Source: Latrodectus hesperus (Eukaryota > Arthropoda > Arachnida > Araneae > Theridiidae). Taken from it: 64,000 nt of DNA. Shown here piece by piece: positions 49,688-62,048 of the stretch. The stretch's first letter is position 1. The number at the start of each line of letters is the position of its first letter. The stretch spans positions 20,348,997 through 20,412,996 of the forward strand of contig CM075857.1 of assembly GCA_037975125.1 (NCBI GenBank), written 5' to 3'. Position numbers and translations under genes: made by a program. Below the pieces are notes generated by a model. The model was not told the DNA's origin, searched no databases, and saw only the letters and a list, made by a program, of their open reading frames with translations.

Positions 49688-50529
49688 TGTTTACTTCTTT
49701 ATAGCATATAGTTTTGAGCAAGCCATTTTCGCATAAACATTATAGATATACTATTAGTATACCTATTCACAAATAAAATATACACATAAACTTAAAATTC
49801 CGATATCGTTATGTTAAGTATTAAAGGATTTCCTTAAACACTTAGAAATCCATTTAGTTAAAATTTTTTGATCTTCACATAAGAAAATTTTGAAGGAGGT
49901 ATGCCTATAATTATAACAAGAATGGTCTGCAGCCTCTAACGCAACTCTTCATTCAAAGTGTAAGGAACTTTTAACTAAAGGCTTTCACTTGTTTCTTTAA
50001 TTAAGTGAAAGGTTTTAGTTAAAAGGAGGGTGTTAAAAGTTAGGATTTAGATACGAATCTTCATTCAAAGTAATCTCACAGTATCATAATAGGAATCACT
50101 GTGACAATTTCCAGTGGGTGTCATAACCCTTCATACCCTTGAAATGCTTCATAAATACCCTTAGCGTAATATCTTCAGCAAGGATTCTTTATAGATAACT
50201 TATTGTATACCTGAATGAAATTAGAATAAAACTTTCAAATACACGCTCCAAAAGATGCATATACAAGAAATATAAGATCTGTTTTCCGTTATTCAACATT
50301 TCTTGAATTCAAATATGTTATGTTCCACTCCGAAGAGAGATAATTACTAGGCCTTGTTGACATTTTGTAACTTAAAGTTTCCTTTTTACTAAACTATAGT
50401 ATTTTTGAAGATTTTATATTTATTAAAAATTCCAATTTAATTAAGAACTTTTATTAATGACTGAGTTTTATTTTCTTTTTACTGTGGTTATACCATTATT
50501 TAAAGAAATAGTACCAAGTAGTTGTTGCA
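49688..50529. other. non-coding stretch with an imperfect hairpin
   Basis: At 49969-49990 and 50003-50024 are 22-base arms with two mismatches and a 12-nt loop. Nothing else was supported. Confidence 0.5.
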
Positions 50530-50765
50530 AAGCATTCAAACAGCAACCGCATTTCAGCTTTGTGGGTGAACGTTTCATACTCTGTATTCATATCTCAAGG
50601 GAGAAAACCTGGAAAATATTAACCACTCACTCAAACACATATTAATGTAGGAAACAAATTCGTAACTTCTATCTTCCGTTACTCAACATTGGCTGAAATC
50701 GAACGGAAGACCTTCGACTCCAAAGATCGTGTCATGCTGATAGACCATGAATCGCATGAGGAGAA
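50530..50765 (-). mobile_element. SINE-like repeat, family G
   Basis: Minus strand: possible head CATGGTCTATCAGCATGACA followed by GTTCGATTTCAG as a degraded B box, then a body with a block shared with 41270-41455. Weak but two-copy. Confidence 0.4.
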
Positions 50766-52319
50766 AGAAAAGTTTTAATTAATTAGTATAATTTGAGGCT
50801 CTCTTGTAGAATTCAAACTCGAATTCAGCTACGAGAAAATTTATGATTCGTCATATTTTTATACACTATGTAATTAAGAATAGGTACAGAGAAGCATGCT
50901 GGTACAACAACTAAACAACGAGTTGGAAATATTATATATTATGAGACAATTCATCCCACCAAGCAAGGAATTAAAAATGTTATAATGAAAAATATCGGCC
51001 ACAGTAGGAAAATAAATTGAAAAATGCATCTAAACATGTTTTCAAAGTAAATTTTTGAGATAATTTTATAAGATAATTTAAGATAAATTTATTAACAAAT
51101 TACATCAGATGTGATGTGAATATTATGTTTAGAAGAACTTCAAAGATATGATTTACTATTATGATAATATTAAATTAATATTTAGCATCTTATTATTATA
51201 AATTGTGTTATAAAATTAATTTGAGCAAAAATATATAAATGTTAATTAATTTAAATAATGATCTGAAAACTTTGAAGGCGATCAATAACAATTAGCAAAA
51301 CTTTAAAAAAATTCAAATATTCACAAATTTTATTTGAAGATCAAAAGATTCAAATAAATTAGAAATGACCTTTGATAAGGGATCAAGATTTTTTCGTGTT
51401 TTCGAAGGATTCTGAAATTTGTATGCTCATCATTTCATTCATTATTTATTAATCATTTAATCGTTATTTATTAATCAAATAATTCATTTGTTAATTTAAT
51501 CTCTTTAAGTACTATTTTTCCTTTATAATTGTTATTTTTATGATTTATTAGACTTTACTTTTAGAAAAAATTTCAAGAACATATAATTTTCTTCATATTA
51601 TTTTCAAACAAAATGTCATTAATTTAATAAAAACATATGATTTGACTTTTTAATTAAAAATTCAAGAGAACAGCATATAAAGGCTTGTTTAAGCACTTCT
51701 TTATCTGCATTGTTTAAAGAACAAGTTTGGTGCAAAATGTCACTTTTAATCACACAACGAGAAATGAATTTGTAAAAATTTCGTGACATTTTCTTTTCAG
51801 AAAATTAAATTACGAAGAGCGTAATGCTTCGTAAGAGATTTTTAAACTCTCAAAATCATTAATGCAAAATAATTTTTCCCATTAGTGTGAAAATACTTTT
51901 ATCCTGTTGCATTTTCTATAAAGCAAAGGATTTACTTTTAGTTTTATGAAAAAAGACTTTAACGAGAAAATAATTCTGTCAGTATAATTCTCACCTTTAA
52001 ATTAATGCATGTTTTTAATTAAATTTAAAAACCATTTCTATCTTAGATAACAATATTTTATAATTTTCAAACTGTTAATATTTATTATAAAATATTATCT
52101 CTCTTTTTTTATCTCAATATAGGGAATAAAATAAACCATGTATAATTAACATAGCAAAGTTTTTGCTTGAATTATTGTTAACCAGTAAGAAATTCAAAGA
52201 ACAACCAGGATTTTTCTCAAGAAAAATCAGGTATAAAATCTCAAACTTTTGAGTCACTATCAAATGTATCATTGTAGTTTCCTACAATAATGATAATGAT
52301 TAGAGAAGATTATGATCAG
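50766..52319. other. AT-rich non-coding stretch
   Basis: Nothing recognised. Confidence 0.4.
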
Positions 52320-53720
52320 AGGGTGTCCGAGATTCAACTCAAAAATAATTCCGGGGAAATCCTCAAAATTTTGAATCATGATTCCTGAATCATGGAAAAA
52401 TAACTAACCAATGGAAAATTAGATGATAGGGAATCTAACTCAGGAATATAATCTTGGAAAAATCTTCCAAACTTATCAGCCAGAATGAAATGACTCATCA
52501 ATGAATAATTAGTATTGATTCGGGATCCAGCCTCAGGAATCATTTGGGAACAGTGTTCAAAATTTTTGGCTCAAGATCTTGGATTTATTATAAATATTTG
52601 TCACCCATTTAAGCAAAGTCTGAAATATCAGAGAGAAATACAAGTGACTAATCTGGAAGAAATTAATTATTTTCCGGAATCCACATCTAGAAAAATCCAC
52701 GGAAAAAATGTCTCAATTTTTTTTAGTCACAATTAAGTGACACACCAGTAGGAACTATAGAATAGTCTAGCCTCAAATATTTTGACTCAACATCGTGTGA
52801 ATCATCACATAGTAGTTAAATCTCTGAGATTCATTTCAAAAATAACCGGGAAACAATATCACAAATTTTTTAGGCTTGATAAAGTGACATACCAGAAGGA
52901 TCTATAGAATAGTCCGAGCTCACGTATTTTGAGTCAACATCAGTTGAATCAACACATTGTAGTTAAATCTCTGAGATTCATCTCAAAAATAATCGGAAAA
53001 CAATATCACAAATTTTTTAGGGACAATCAAATGACACACCAGTAGGAACTATAGAACAGTCCGAGCTCAAGTATTTTGAGTCAACATCGGGTGAATCATC
53101 ACATTGTAGTTAAATCCCTGAGATTCATTTCAAAAATAATTGAAAAACAATATCACAATATTTATAGGGACGATCAAATGACTTACCGGTAGGAACTATA
53201 AAATAGTCTGGTCTGAAGTATTTTGACTCAACATCGCGGGTGAATTATTATATTGTAATTAAATCTCTGAGAATCAACTCAAAAATAACCGGGAAACAAT
53301 ATCACAAAATGTTTAAGCACTATCAAGCGACATACCAGTAGTAACCAACTCAAAAATAACCGGGAAACAATATCACAAAATGTTTAAGCACTATCAAGCG
53401 ACATACCAGTAGGAACTATTGAATAGTCTGCGGGCTCAAGTATTTTGACTCAACATCGGGTGAGTCATCACATTGTAATTAAATCTCTGAGATTCGTCCC
53501 AAAAATAGCCGGGAAAACAATGTCACAAATTTTTTAGAGACGGTCAAGTGATATACCAGTAGGAGCTACGGAATAGTTTAGATGACGGAATAATTGGGAT
53601 GAATCACCTCACTATGGTTAACGCTTTGGGATTCATAAAAAAATAACTCGGGAATAATTCTTGAAACCTTTTAGACTTGATCAAGTAGTTTAGCAATAAG
53701 AAATCAGCTATAATCTTGAA
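52320..53720. repeat. diverged tandem array, period about 147 bp
   Basis: The landmark CTGAGATTCA recurs at 52824, 52971 and 53118 (147 bp apart), then at about 53267 and 53487, and in weaker form near 53625; earlier, more diverged units reach back to about 52330. Each unit has TCAAAAATAA-CCGG-AAACAATATCACAAA, CATACCAGTAGGAACTATAG and ATTTTGACTCAACATC. A local 67-bp duplication (53275-53341 and 53346-53412) explains the longer fifth interval. Non-coding satellite-like DNA. Confidence 0.92.
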
Positions 53721-53989
53721 ACCATCACAAAAGTAAACCACGGACACCTTAATTTTTTATTCTTTATCAAATAACTCCTGAGAAGAAAACGAAGGATATT
53801 TTTGGATCCAATGTTTCTTTTACTGTTTTTTTACTTAATCTCTTTTAAATTAATTCAATTGTTATATTGCTTAGATTCATCATTATAGTCTTGCTTTATT
53901 TTTATGTATACCAATCCAAGTACAAGGCAAACAAGAAAGCTTTTCATAACCTAAAGAAATTGTAGCCTATTGTTAGTCCTCGAAATAAA
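53721..53989. other. non-coding stretch
   Basis: Nothing supported; possible lost end of the mariner copy that follows. Confidence 0.3.
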
Positions 53990-54011
53990 CATTATTGGTA
54001 TCGTATGAATT

Positions 54012-54492
54012 CTACCAACGTTTCTCCAATTGTTCAGCCTCTTTGCAATAAAACTCGGGGAATTTGGACGCAAAGAAGTCCGTGTGTACTTGGTGCAAAC
54101 ATACATCATTGGTGAAGGATTTTCCATGATGATTATCCAGGGAATGAAAGAGATGGTTATCTAACAGTGCAAAATCAGGTGAGTAAAGAGGATGGCACAA
54201 AATCTCCCAATCAATCACTGTATGGTATTCCTGGCCACTCGTGCAACACGCGGCCTCGTGTTATTGGCCAAGAAGAGTACATTCTTGCGATTATCTAGAC
54301 TGGCTTCTTTTGTTGCAATGCCTGTTGTACATGTTCCAATTACTGCAACTACAGGTCCGTAGTGATCGTTTGACGTTTTGGTAGCAGATCTCTAAACACT
54401 TGAGATATTCGGCGACTTGATGCTGCTGCTGACAAGCTCATTTTGAAGTCGCTAAGCAAACAACACCGAACCCGCACCTTCGACACTTCCAT
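54012..54492 (-). pseudogene. mariner transposase, internally deleted
   Basis: From the ATG at 54492 the N-terminal domain reads MEVSKVRVRCCLLSDFKMSL then SAAASSRRIS, the start of insect mariner proteins. After a deletion the catalytic core resumes with NRKNVLFLANNTRPRVA, where the second catalytic Asp (LLHDNARPH) is Asn. It ends with HPLYSPDFALLDNHLFHSLD, carrying the third Asp in the YSPD-x-A-x-x-D block. The stop is at 54012-54014. In-frame stops are present. No TIRs were assigned with confidence. Confidence 0.82.
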
Positions 54493-54678
54493 TTTGCTTT
54501 GCTTTTCTATGAGTTACCATTGATGAATATGCGCTGTATACCTGCTTTAATAATGTGACTGATATTCCTACTCTCGACGAACCGATGTCTCAACCACGTT
54601 ATGCACGAATTTGCATACTTTTTCTCGCTTCATTCAAGGACAATGCGGAATGACAAGAACTTTCTAATGTACCTTATA

Positions 54679-55571
54679 CAGGGTGACAACTTTATACTGT
54701 TGACGAAATTGGACTGCTTTTGATTGGTTTAATTCATGTCCAACACTTTTTATAATAATTTCATTTGCTTATGAGATCTTAATGTTAGTAAAACAAATAG
54801 GAAGTTTCTATTTCTTTGTTTGAATTAATATGCCAAACCAACGACGACAAATAATTGCTTTATTTGTGGCTGGGTTAAAGCAAATTTATATTAGCAGAAA
54901 GCTGAATGTCCTCAAACAAACGATATCAAGTACTATAAAACGATTCTTTGAGCTTGGCCATGATGATGATAGACCAAAGTCAGTAATGGGTTTAGGGAGG
55001 CATTTGTGAATCTGGAAAAGCTCATTTGGTTTTCATAGATCAAGGCGTCAAAATGAACAAGACCATGTACTGCAATGAGGTTTTACAGTCGGTTTTACTT
55101 CCTTGGGCCCAAATATTTTTTAAGAACAACATTTGGACACTTCAACAAGATTCTGCCCCTATTCATAAAGCAAACGCAACGCAAGACTGGTGTCTAGCAA
55201 ATCTTCCAGATCTCATACCTGTGGGAATGTGGTCCCCCTATTCACAGTACTTAAAGCCAATGGACTATAGTGTTTGGTCTATTCTGCAATCAAGAGTATG
55301 CTCTAAGCCACATCGAAGTTTGGAATGCCTAAAGGTTACTCTTAAGAAGGAATGGGCTAAATTAACGCCTGATGAACTGTGGCCCATTACAGAAAATTTT
55401 ACGCGATGTTTAAAGCTCTGTATCAATGCCCAAGCGCGCCATTTTGAAAATACTTAAATATGTTGTATCTAAGTAACAAATGACTTAAGTAAAGTTAGTT
55501 TTTTGAAAATAAATTCCATGTTTTTAGTTTAATACTATATTTTTTGTCAACAGGATAAAGTTGTCACCCTG
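54679..55571 (+). mobile_element. non-autonomous mariner, 893 bp, TIRs and TA duplication
   Basis: Both ends begin CAGGGTGACAACTTTAT-CTGTTGAC and are flanked by TA (54677-54678 and 55572-55573). TIRs are about 30 bp. The internal transposase has lost its middle. It lies directly beside the mariner relic at 54012-54492, which belongs to a different family. Confidence 0.92.
54830..55457 (+). pseudogene. mariner transposase with central deletion
   Basis: The N-terminus MPNQRRQIIALFVAGLKQIY then ISRKLNV is the helix-turn-helix part. It breaks after DDRPKSVMG. A C-terminal open frame (55026-55457) starts VFIDQGVKMNKTMYCNEVL, then LLPWAQIFF. It has the second catalytic Asp in WTLQQDSAPIHKA. The third block reads WSPYSQYLKPMDYSVW, where relatives have SPDLNPLD, so the third Asp is Tyr. 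The C-terminus is complete to 55457. The segment with the first catalytic Asp is deleted. Confidence 0.85.
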
Positions 55572-55584
55572 TAATATAAAAAAT

Positions 55585-55850
55585 GTTGTTGTCTTGTGCC
55601 AGCCAGGCTGACAATATGGGGTGCGCTGCTCCACTTTTCCAACTGAACCTTATTTTGGTGTGGAGTCCGAATACCTCAGTACACACATGCCATAGGAACC
55701 CGTTTATAAGGTAAGCAACCATTCATACAAAGAAAGGACAAAGACAGGATAGGCAGAGAGAGGAAATACATCCATGCCCGAATTGGGATACGAACCCAGG
55801 ACCTCCCTATCCGCAGTCAGGCACTCTGACCACTACACAGGGTAGGTGGC
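55585..55850 (-). mobile_element. tRNA-headed SINE, family E, with 13-bp TSD
   Basis: Exact flanking repeat TAATATAAAAAAT (55572-55584 and 55851-55863). Minus strand head: GTAGTGGTCAGAGTGCCTGA (A box), GGTTCGTATCCC (B box). Head and first part of the body match 5396-5706, the last 100 bases do not. It inserted at the very end of the mariner at 54679-55571, using that element's terminal TA as part of the duplication. Confidence 0.88.
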
Positions 55851-55863
55851 TAATATAAAAAAT

Positions 55864-56867
55864 AAATAAACAATATGCTTTCTTGAAAAGAATATTACAA
55901 TTTTACTTAACATATACTTTGAATTATCGAGAGACTTTGTATCTTACTGCAAAAGCCAACATTAATTATAACAGCAAATTTCCCTTCTTTTAAGAAGACA
56001 AAAAGAAAGGAACAGTTTTTGAATAAATTTGCAGTCGTTTGAAATTATAAATCAGTATGATATAAAATGCGAGATAAGCCGAGAAACTCAAAATTTATTT
56101 AATGTTTCATCAAAAAATCCATTTAATGAAAATGCAGTTTTAAATTTACACTTTTTGAAAGATTTTACAATGGTGTTAGCAGTATCATTTGTCATTCTTT
56201 TAAATTTCCATGTAAAACAACAATTTAACAGTTTGGCATAAAAATATTTGGTTAGAAATGGCAATACATATGGTGTATATAAGGTCTATTAAGCAATATA
56301 CGATTTGTTAGTTAATGTTAAATGGACACATATATGCTTTTTTGTTAAAAAAAATAGCTTAAAAAGGAATTTAATATTTGAAAAGATTTAAAGAAGATAT
56401 AATTTTTATTAATATTTGACATGCAATCGAATACTTGAACTCAAATTAACTGAATGGAAAACCCAACATTACTTACAGTTAGTAACAAAAATTTCCTTGT
56501 ATGATTTTTTGAAAGAAATTGAATTAATTAAAATAGTACACAAAACGAACAGAATTGTTCTCTTTAACATTGGCAATTTCAAAAACCGTTCCGTAAAGTT
56601 ATCAGAGTAAACTAACTTGTTAGATAGCTTGCAGTAAGAATACATTAAAACATTTCTTCGTTCACAATTTTGATCAATACAAATCATATGTATAAAGAAA
56701 AATAAAATATATTATGTTTTTCATTCGTATATTCCATTCGATTTTGAAAATAAATCAAATTCATGTAATAATGAACAGCATATTATAATTCAAGTTTCTG
56801 TCATCCTCCATTGAATAAAAATTTTCCTAAGCAATGCGTTAATAAACATATATATCCCAACAGGGTA
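55864..56867. other. AT-rich non-coding stretch
   Basis: No domain-bearing frame. The minus frame 56469-56687 ends at a donor-like TGTAAGTAA but looks compositionally random. Confidence 0.35.
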
Positions 56868-57076
56868 TACTTATTTTCCAGAGGCGGAAATTCAATAACG
56901 AGTGTTCTTTATCACTTCAACCACGAGGAAGGATATTATTTTAAGGAACATTGGCGTCAACTTCAGAAGAGTTTCAGCTGTTATCAGACGATATTTATGG
57001 CCGGCCTTCGAACGATGACGATCTTTCTAAAAGTACCTATCGATTCTTTTAGGGCAAGACGATGGCGCTTATAATC
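56868..57076 (+). other. complex, GC-richer patch with an open frame
   Basis: After a TTATTTTCCAG acceptor-like site at 56871-56881 one frame is open for 63 codons (GGNSITSVLYHFNHEEGYYF, then KEHWRQLQKSFSCYQ, ending FRARRWRL and stop). No domain recognised and no good donor seen. It could be a terminal exon, an old coding fragment, or a regulatory element. Confidence 0.25.
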
Positions 57077-57974
57077 TCATAACGACTCGAGTTATTCGTG
57101 TGTTTTGTTATTTGCACAATGATACATTGCAAACTTGGCCCCAAAGTAAATAGAAAATGATATATAAGTTTAATCAAGGATATGGGTCCATGAAACATGG
57201 ATTACTTATTTCAGCGATGGATCCAGTGATTGTATATCTGCTGTTGAATCATCGGCAAAGTATTTATTGCAATTTAAGCTCATAACTTACTTATAATTTA
57301 AAAATGCTGAAATTTGCATATAGAATGATTTTTAATTTTTTGCTGGAATTTATAATTTTAACAGCATAAAATTTATGAATTAAATTTGGAGAATAATTTA
57401 GGTGGGGCTTAACTGAAGAATACTAATTTCATAAAAATTAAGAGACAATAATTAAATTTATATCAGTATAATTGTTAGTAAAATAATACTGTGTTATACT
57501 TATTATGTCAAATATATTGAAATAGAGTTTCTCTGTTGTGAGCCCTTGAATATAAGTTTTGAAATGGTAAGGTATATGTGAAAATAATATTCTCTTTCTC
57601 TCTGTCTCTAAAGCACCATTAACTTAAAAATTAAATTGTAGAATTATTTATACTGAAAATATAATGAAAATTCTAGTTGCCAAACATCAACTGCTATAAA
57701 AGAATATGTTAATTCTTATATATTTATTATAGAGTATAATGAAAAACGTAAGCAACTTTTATACTTGAAGGAAAAATATCCCACTTTGTTAAGAAGTGAA
57801 GTATTGATGTATAAAAAAATTAATTAATCTCTCCCGCTTAAATTTTTGTGTATTTTTATTGAAATTTTATATGGTCTTAATAAATACTGAAAAAGGAAAT
57901 AAATACACATGGAATTTAAGGGTATTTCACAATACAATAACTGCTGATTCGGAAAACAAATTCTATTTCAAATT
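57077..57974. other. AT-rich non-coding stretch
   Basis: Nothing recognised. Confidence 0.4.
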
Positions 57975-58056
57975 TTTGCAGGTTATACAAGTTTTTGCAG
58001 TTATACAGGTTTTTGCAGGTTATACAGGTTTTTGCAGGTTATACAGGTTTGCAGGT
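57975..58056. repeat. about 20-bp minisatellite, four units
   Basis: Unit GCAGGTTATACAGGTTTTT repeated with small length changes. Confidence 0.9.
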
Positions 58057-58262
58057 TCTACCCTTAAAAATTGTGGTTTTAATTATAAAATGTCATTTAT
58101 TGTGGTATTACTAATAATTTATAAATGAACAATTTCAGAAATGACCAACCAAAGACGAACTGAAAATTGTGGTAATATGTTTTATGAAATAGCTTTCAGC
58201 TGATGTTTTGATTTATTGTTGATTCCAAAAACAAATATTCTAAAATACATATTTGTTTTATT

Positions 58263-59000
58263 ATACAGGGTGTCCCAAAACGACCGCATAAATACTACGC
58301 AGCTAGATCCCTCGTTGGGAGTACATAAAAACTGCCCAGGGAAGCGTTCCTGTACGATCCATAGTTTACGAGAAAAATACGAAAAGCAAAGTATGACGTC
58401 ACTTACGGTGAATGAAAAAGCACTTTATTGAACATATCAACAGCAGTATATGCACAATTTAAAGCACATGTTCAAAGTGTCCGCCTTGAATGTCGAGGCA
58501 GGCTTGAGCACCCCGTGGAATGGCTGTCATTACAAGTTGCAGCGTCACGGGGTCCACCGAAGTACAAGCAACGTGCAGACGAGCAACTAAGTCCATCGGT
58601 GTTGGCACTACGTCTCGATATACCAGTTCCTTGAGATGGCCTCATAAGAAAAAATCCAACGGTGTAAGATCTAGCATACATAGAACCAGGCCCTAACGTT
58701 CGATCCAGCTGCCGAGGTATTGCATATCCAGCCAACCACGTACAGGAGCACAGAAATGCGCCGGAGCCACATCATGCAGGAACCAAAAGCATTTCCATTA
58801 CATCGGCCTTACATCAAGTACATGTCGAGTAGTCAAGAACGGAATACCTGGTCACCATACGAAGACTACCGGTAGCTGCAAGATGCAGCATTTTAAATAC
58901 CAGTTTAAGGACGGCTTAACGTCATTCCATAGCGTGCCCGCATGCATGACGCGATATGCGCGGCGAACATTTTAAACATTATCGTCTGAAAAGATATGCA
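58263..59000 (-). mobile_element. mariner-like transposon, 5' half missing
   Basis: The 3' end begins ATACAGGGTGTCCCAAAACG on the plus strand, a typical terminal sequence of this superfamily. It is followed by about 190 bases of non-coding terminal DNA and the transposase end on the minus strand. No matching second TIR was found to the right of 59000, so the copy is truncated. Confidence 0.75.
58459..58850 (-). pseudogene. mariner-like transposase C-terminal half
   Basis: Minus strand: WFLHDVAPAHFCAPVRGWL carries the second catalytic Asp. After a frameshifted region comes DLTPLDFFL with the third Asp block, followed by TGA where the family has Trp (DFFLWG). The frame then runs GHLKELVYRDVVPTPMDLVA to IPRGAQACLDIQGGHFEHVL and stop at 58459-58461. 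The first Asp and N-terminus are lost or scrambled. Same general family type as the transposase at 17013, not the same element. Confidence 0.8.
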
Positions 59001-59930
59001 AATACTGTTGTTGATATGTCCAATGTGACACACTAGCTGCAAAAAAGACACAACAACAATAAAATTGCGTAATAATCTTAAAATCAGTCGATAATAAAAA
59101 TTGATAGTTGATAACTTGTCTCAGCAGATTAAATAGAATAATCACCTGCTTCGCTAACTATTCAATTACAAAAGGAAAATAATGAAAAAAGTTCTTTGGT
59201 CAAAAAAAAAATGATGGTGCACTGCCGTTTCAAAAACGAATGCATTTTAAGATTTTCCAGATTCATGAAGACCAAATGTTTATTTTTCAGATCTTCACAA
59301 CACATTCTTGAAATAATAAAGAAAGTAAATCTCATTTTTGCTCAACTTCAAAGTTGGAGCAACTTTGTCATTCTCAAAGGATTTATTAATGATCATGTGT
59401 GCATGGAATCCTATATGAATACCTCTTAGTTCATCATAAGCACGATGTATTCAACTATGATTGCAATGGTTAAAAGTGTATTCCTTGTATTAATATATTA
59501 CATTCAATAATCGCTTTTAGAAGAAAAATATTACAGATATTATAAGACTCCTTATAGTTCATGGATTTGGTGTTTGTCAGCCGAAGAGACAGTCTAACCA
59601 GATTTGGAAACGTCAAGAACATCAGATTCAGACTTCACATAAAGCAATCTCATTCAACCACAAAGAACGAAAAAAATGTTTAAATTATCTATTGTGATCA
59701 TATTTTATTTAATGTTTATTTTTCCAATTTTTAAATCGTATTTCGTACAACTTCTATATTTCTGATTCTATATTAGTAGTATATACTACTATCGAGATAA
59801 ATAAAATCAAGTTGTAAATAGCATTTTACTTTGTTTTATATCATCTGCATGTATAAGCATTATTTTTAATGGCGAACACTAGGTGACTTATCTGTAACCA
59901 CAACAAGACCAGAAAGTGCTATTCATTTAT
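59001..59930. other. non-coding stretch, nothing recognised
   Basis: AT-rich; the plus-strand frame at 59196-59429 has no domain. Confidence 0.4.
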
Positions 59931-60104
59931 AGTTACACGGTGGGTATCTGGTAACCAAGTCACGGAGGCGAGTATCACTATTTAAGTCATGACACCACAA
60001 AACCGTTTATAGGGTGGGCCACATTCTTTCACCATCTCAGGAAAAAGACATGCATACATACGTAGCGGTGCAGGTGAGCCCCGATTAACGGATTTGGAAT
60101 ACTC

Positions 60105-60480
60105 GCCCATCATCCAGGACCTCGTCATTTTGAACCACTGTCAGGTGACGAGATAATACCTGAGCTGTCACCCTCCTATCCATATTTACGCCACACCTGA
60201 GAAAGGACTTTGGACATCACATATTAACGTGGGCGCCCCCCCCACGGAGCTCCAGCACACCAGTGGGGGAGAGTACGGAGTCACCCTCCCACTCCTGCTA
60301 CAAATGATGCTTCACTTTTCTGGTCTTAACGGGAAATGGCATGAAGCTACCGAGCCACTGGAACTCAAGAAAAAAATAAGAAAAACTCAGAGGAAGGAAT
60401 GCCCAAACCGGGATTCAAACGCGGGACCGACGGCTTTGGAAACAGGAACGATAACCACTCAGCCATTGACAGGCATAACT
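60105..60480 (-). mobile_element. tRNA-headed SINE, family D, most complete copy
   Basis: Minus strand from 60480: GTCAATGGCTGAGTGGTTAT as A-box region, GCGTTTGAATCCCGG as B box. The body has the family D blocks: AAATGATGCTT, CACCCTCCCA, GGACTTTGGACATCAC, ACGCCACACC and GTCAGGTGACGAG, given as plus strand. Related sequence may extend left to about 59935. The plus-strand open frame 60229-60528 is just SINE sequence. Confidence 0.75.
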
Positions 60481-61032
60481 TTTACACAACTTTATAATTA
60501 TCACTTTATTCAAATTTCATATTTTTAATTATGAGTTAAATGTATTATTATTTTATGCTAACTTTTTGATAGATTTCTTGCTATACAAGAAACAATTGGA
60601 TTTTAAATTTCAGGCTTATATGCAAAGGATAAATGCATGATCACCCTCATTTGTACATCTGTTCTTTATAAATGAATGTAAAAGGGCACCGTTTCGGTAA
60701 CCAACAGGTTCAATACTGTATCCAATAACTGTTTTCGATAGTAAGTGAAGTCGTAAGTCTGAGTAGATGAGATCAGAGGATATAAAAATGTCTCTTTCCA
60801 TAAAGTAATATGATCTGATAATGATACTTATAAACAACACTCCTTGAGTTGAAAAACTGCTCTTACTTCTTTAAAAAAAACCAGATTATAAAGCATATCT
60901 TTTCAATATAATAACTAAGCATAAGCACATTAAAAACTTAATAGCTCGGTAAATCTATTCTTAGCAGTTTAAAGAACAGTTATTTAGATTTAATGATTAC
61001 AATTAATAATATGAAATTGCATTGTTCGCCTA
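60481..61032. other. non-coding stretch, nothing recognised
   Basis: No supported feature. Confidence 0.4.
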
Positions 61033-61087
61033 ATGTTGCTGAATGATCAGTTTTTGTATCCAAGGTTCGTGAAGTGCGATAAAATGA

Positions 61088-61252
61088 GAGTTCAGGCAAC
61101 CATCGGATCGCTCCAGTGTGTTACTATGGCAACAGCACGGTGGGAGACTTCTCAAAGATCAACCAGTGCTACTCCACTTTCGATCAAGTATCTCTCTTTG
61201 GCGAATCCATCTTCAGGAAATATCTCACTTTTTTAACTAGCAAAATCATTTA
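61088..61252 (+). CDS. protein-like open fragment of unknown origin
   Basis: After the TAA at about 61079-61081, one plus frame is open and reads NESSGNHRIAPVCYYGNSTV, then GDFSKINQCYSTFDQVSLFG, then ESIFRKYL, stopping near 61250. The composition (Gly, Asn, Cys, Tyr, Phe mix) is more protein-like than the AT-rich chance frames around it. No start codon, no convincing acceptor and no donor were found. It may be an exon fragment, a pseudogene, or translated repeat. Not recognised. Confidence 0.2.
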
Positions 61253-61377
61253 AATTTACCTTGGTTCAAAAGGCCAGTGAAAGAATGTGCATTATATACA
61301 TGATATTAATTACCATCAATTGCAGAACTTATATTTACATAGCTGGAAACTTTTGTAATACTTTTATTGGACAATGT

Positions 61378-61400
61378 TTTTTTTTTTTTTTTTTTTTTTT
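61378..61400. repeat. poly(T) tract
   Basis: A run of 23 T; no retroposon body recognised on the minus strand beside it. Confidence 0.9.
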
Positions 61401-62048
61401 CAAAACATGATATTTTCAAATTTTATGCAATGTTGAAACTTTTTGTAACTGTTTTCTAGAATACAAGTTATAAAGATTTTCACAATTTCTATAGAATAAT
61501 TTATTAAATTTTTATATAATTTATAGACATCATTCGTGTTGCAATAATTTACAACTCTCTTTCATATAACCGAATTCTCTTCAATAAAATTTTAAAGAAA
61601 ATGATTTTACGTTGATTGATATTGTCTTCATGACTTTAAAATTAATTTTTCAGACACTTTTTTTAAGAAAGAGGATTTTGCCGATGATTCTCTGAACAAA
61701 AGCGCAATGCGCAATTCTTGTACAATGCATAGATAATATGATTTCCTTTTCATATTATGCAAATTACAAAAAGTGTATTCTTTTCACTTTGTTAAATTTT
61801 CAATATTTGACAGGTTAAAATTCTTAAATTACATAACTAATATTATCATAGACTTTCGCATTTAAATTACTTGATTTTGCACTCTCATTTCCATTTATTT
61901 TAAATACGCTGCATGTTGACATTCAGGAAATCTTTACTCAGATAGTGGACGATATTCTCTTGTCCCAAGGATCAAAACATGGGAAACACCCTTACTTCTC
62001 GCCACTATAAGCAGAGATAGAGTAATTAGTTGGATCAACTACTTCTCT
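61401..62048. other. AT-rich non-coding stretch
   Basis: Nothing supported. Confidence 0.4.

Noticed and set aside
60229..60528. 99-codon frame with Pro/Gly-rich start
   Set aside because: It is translation of a family D SINE including its tRNA-like head.
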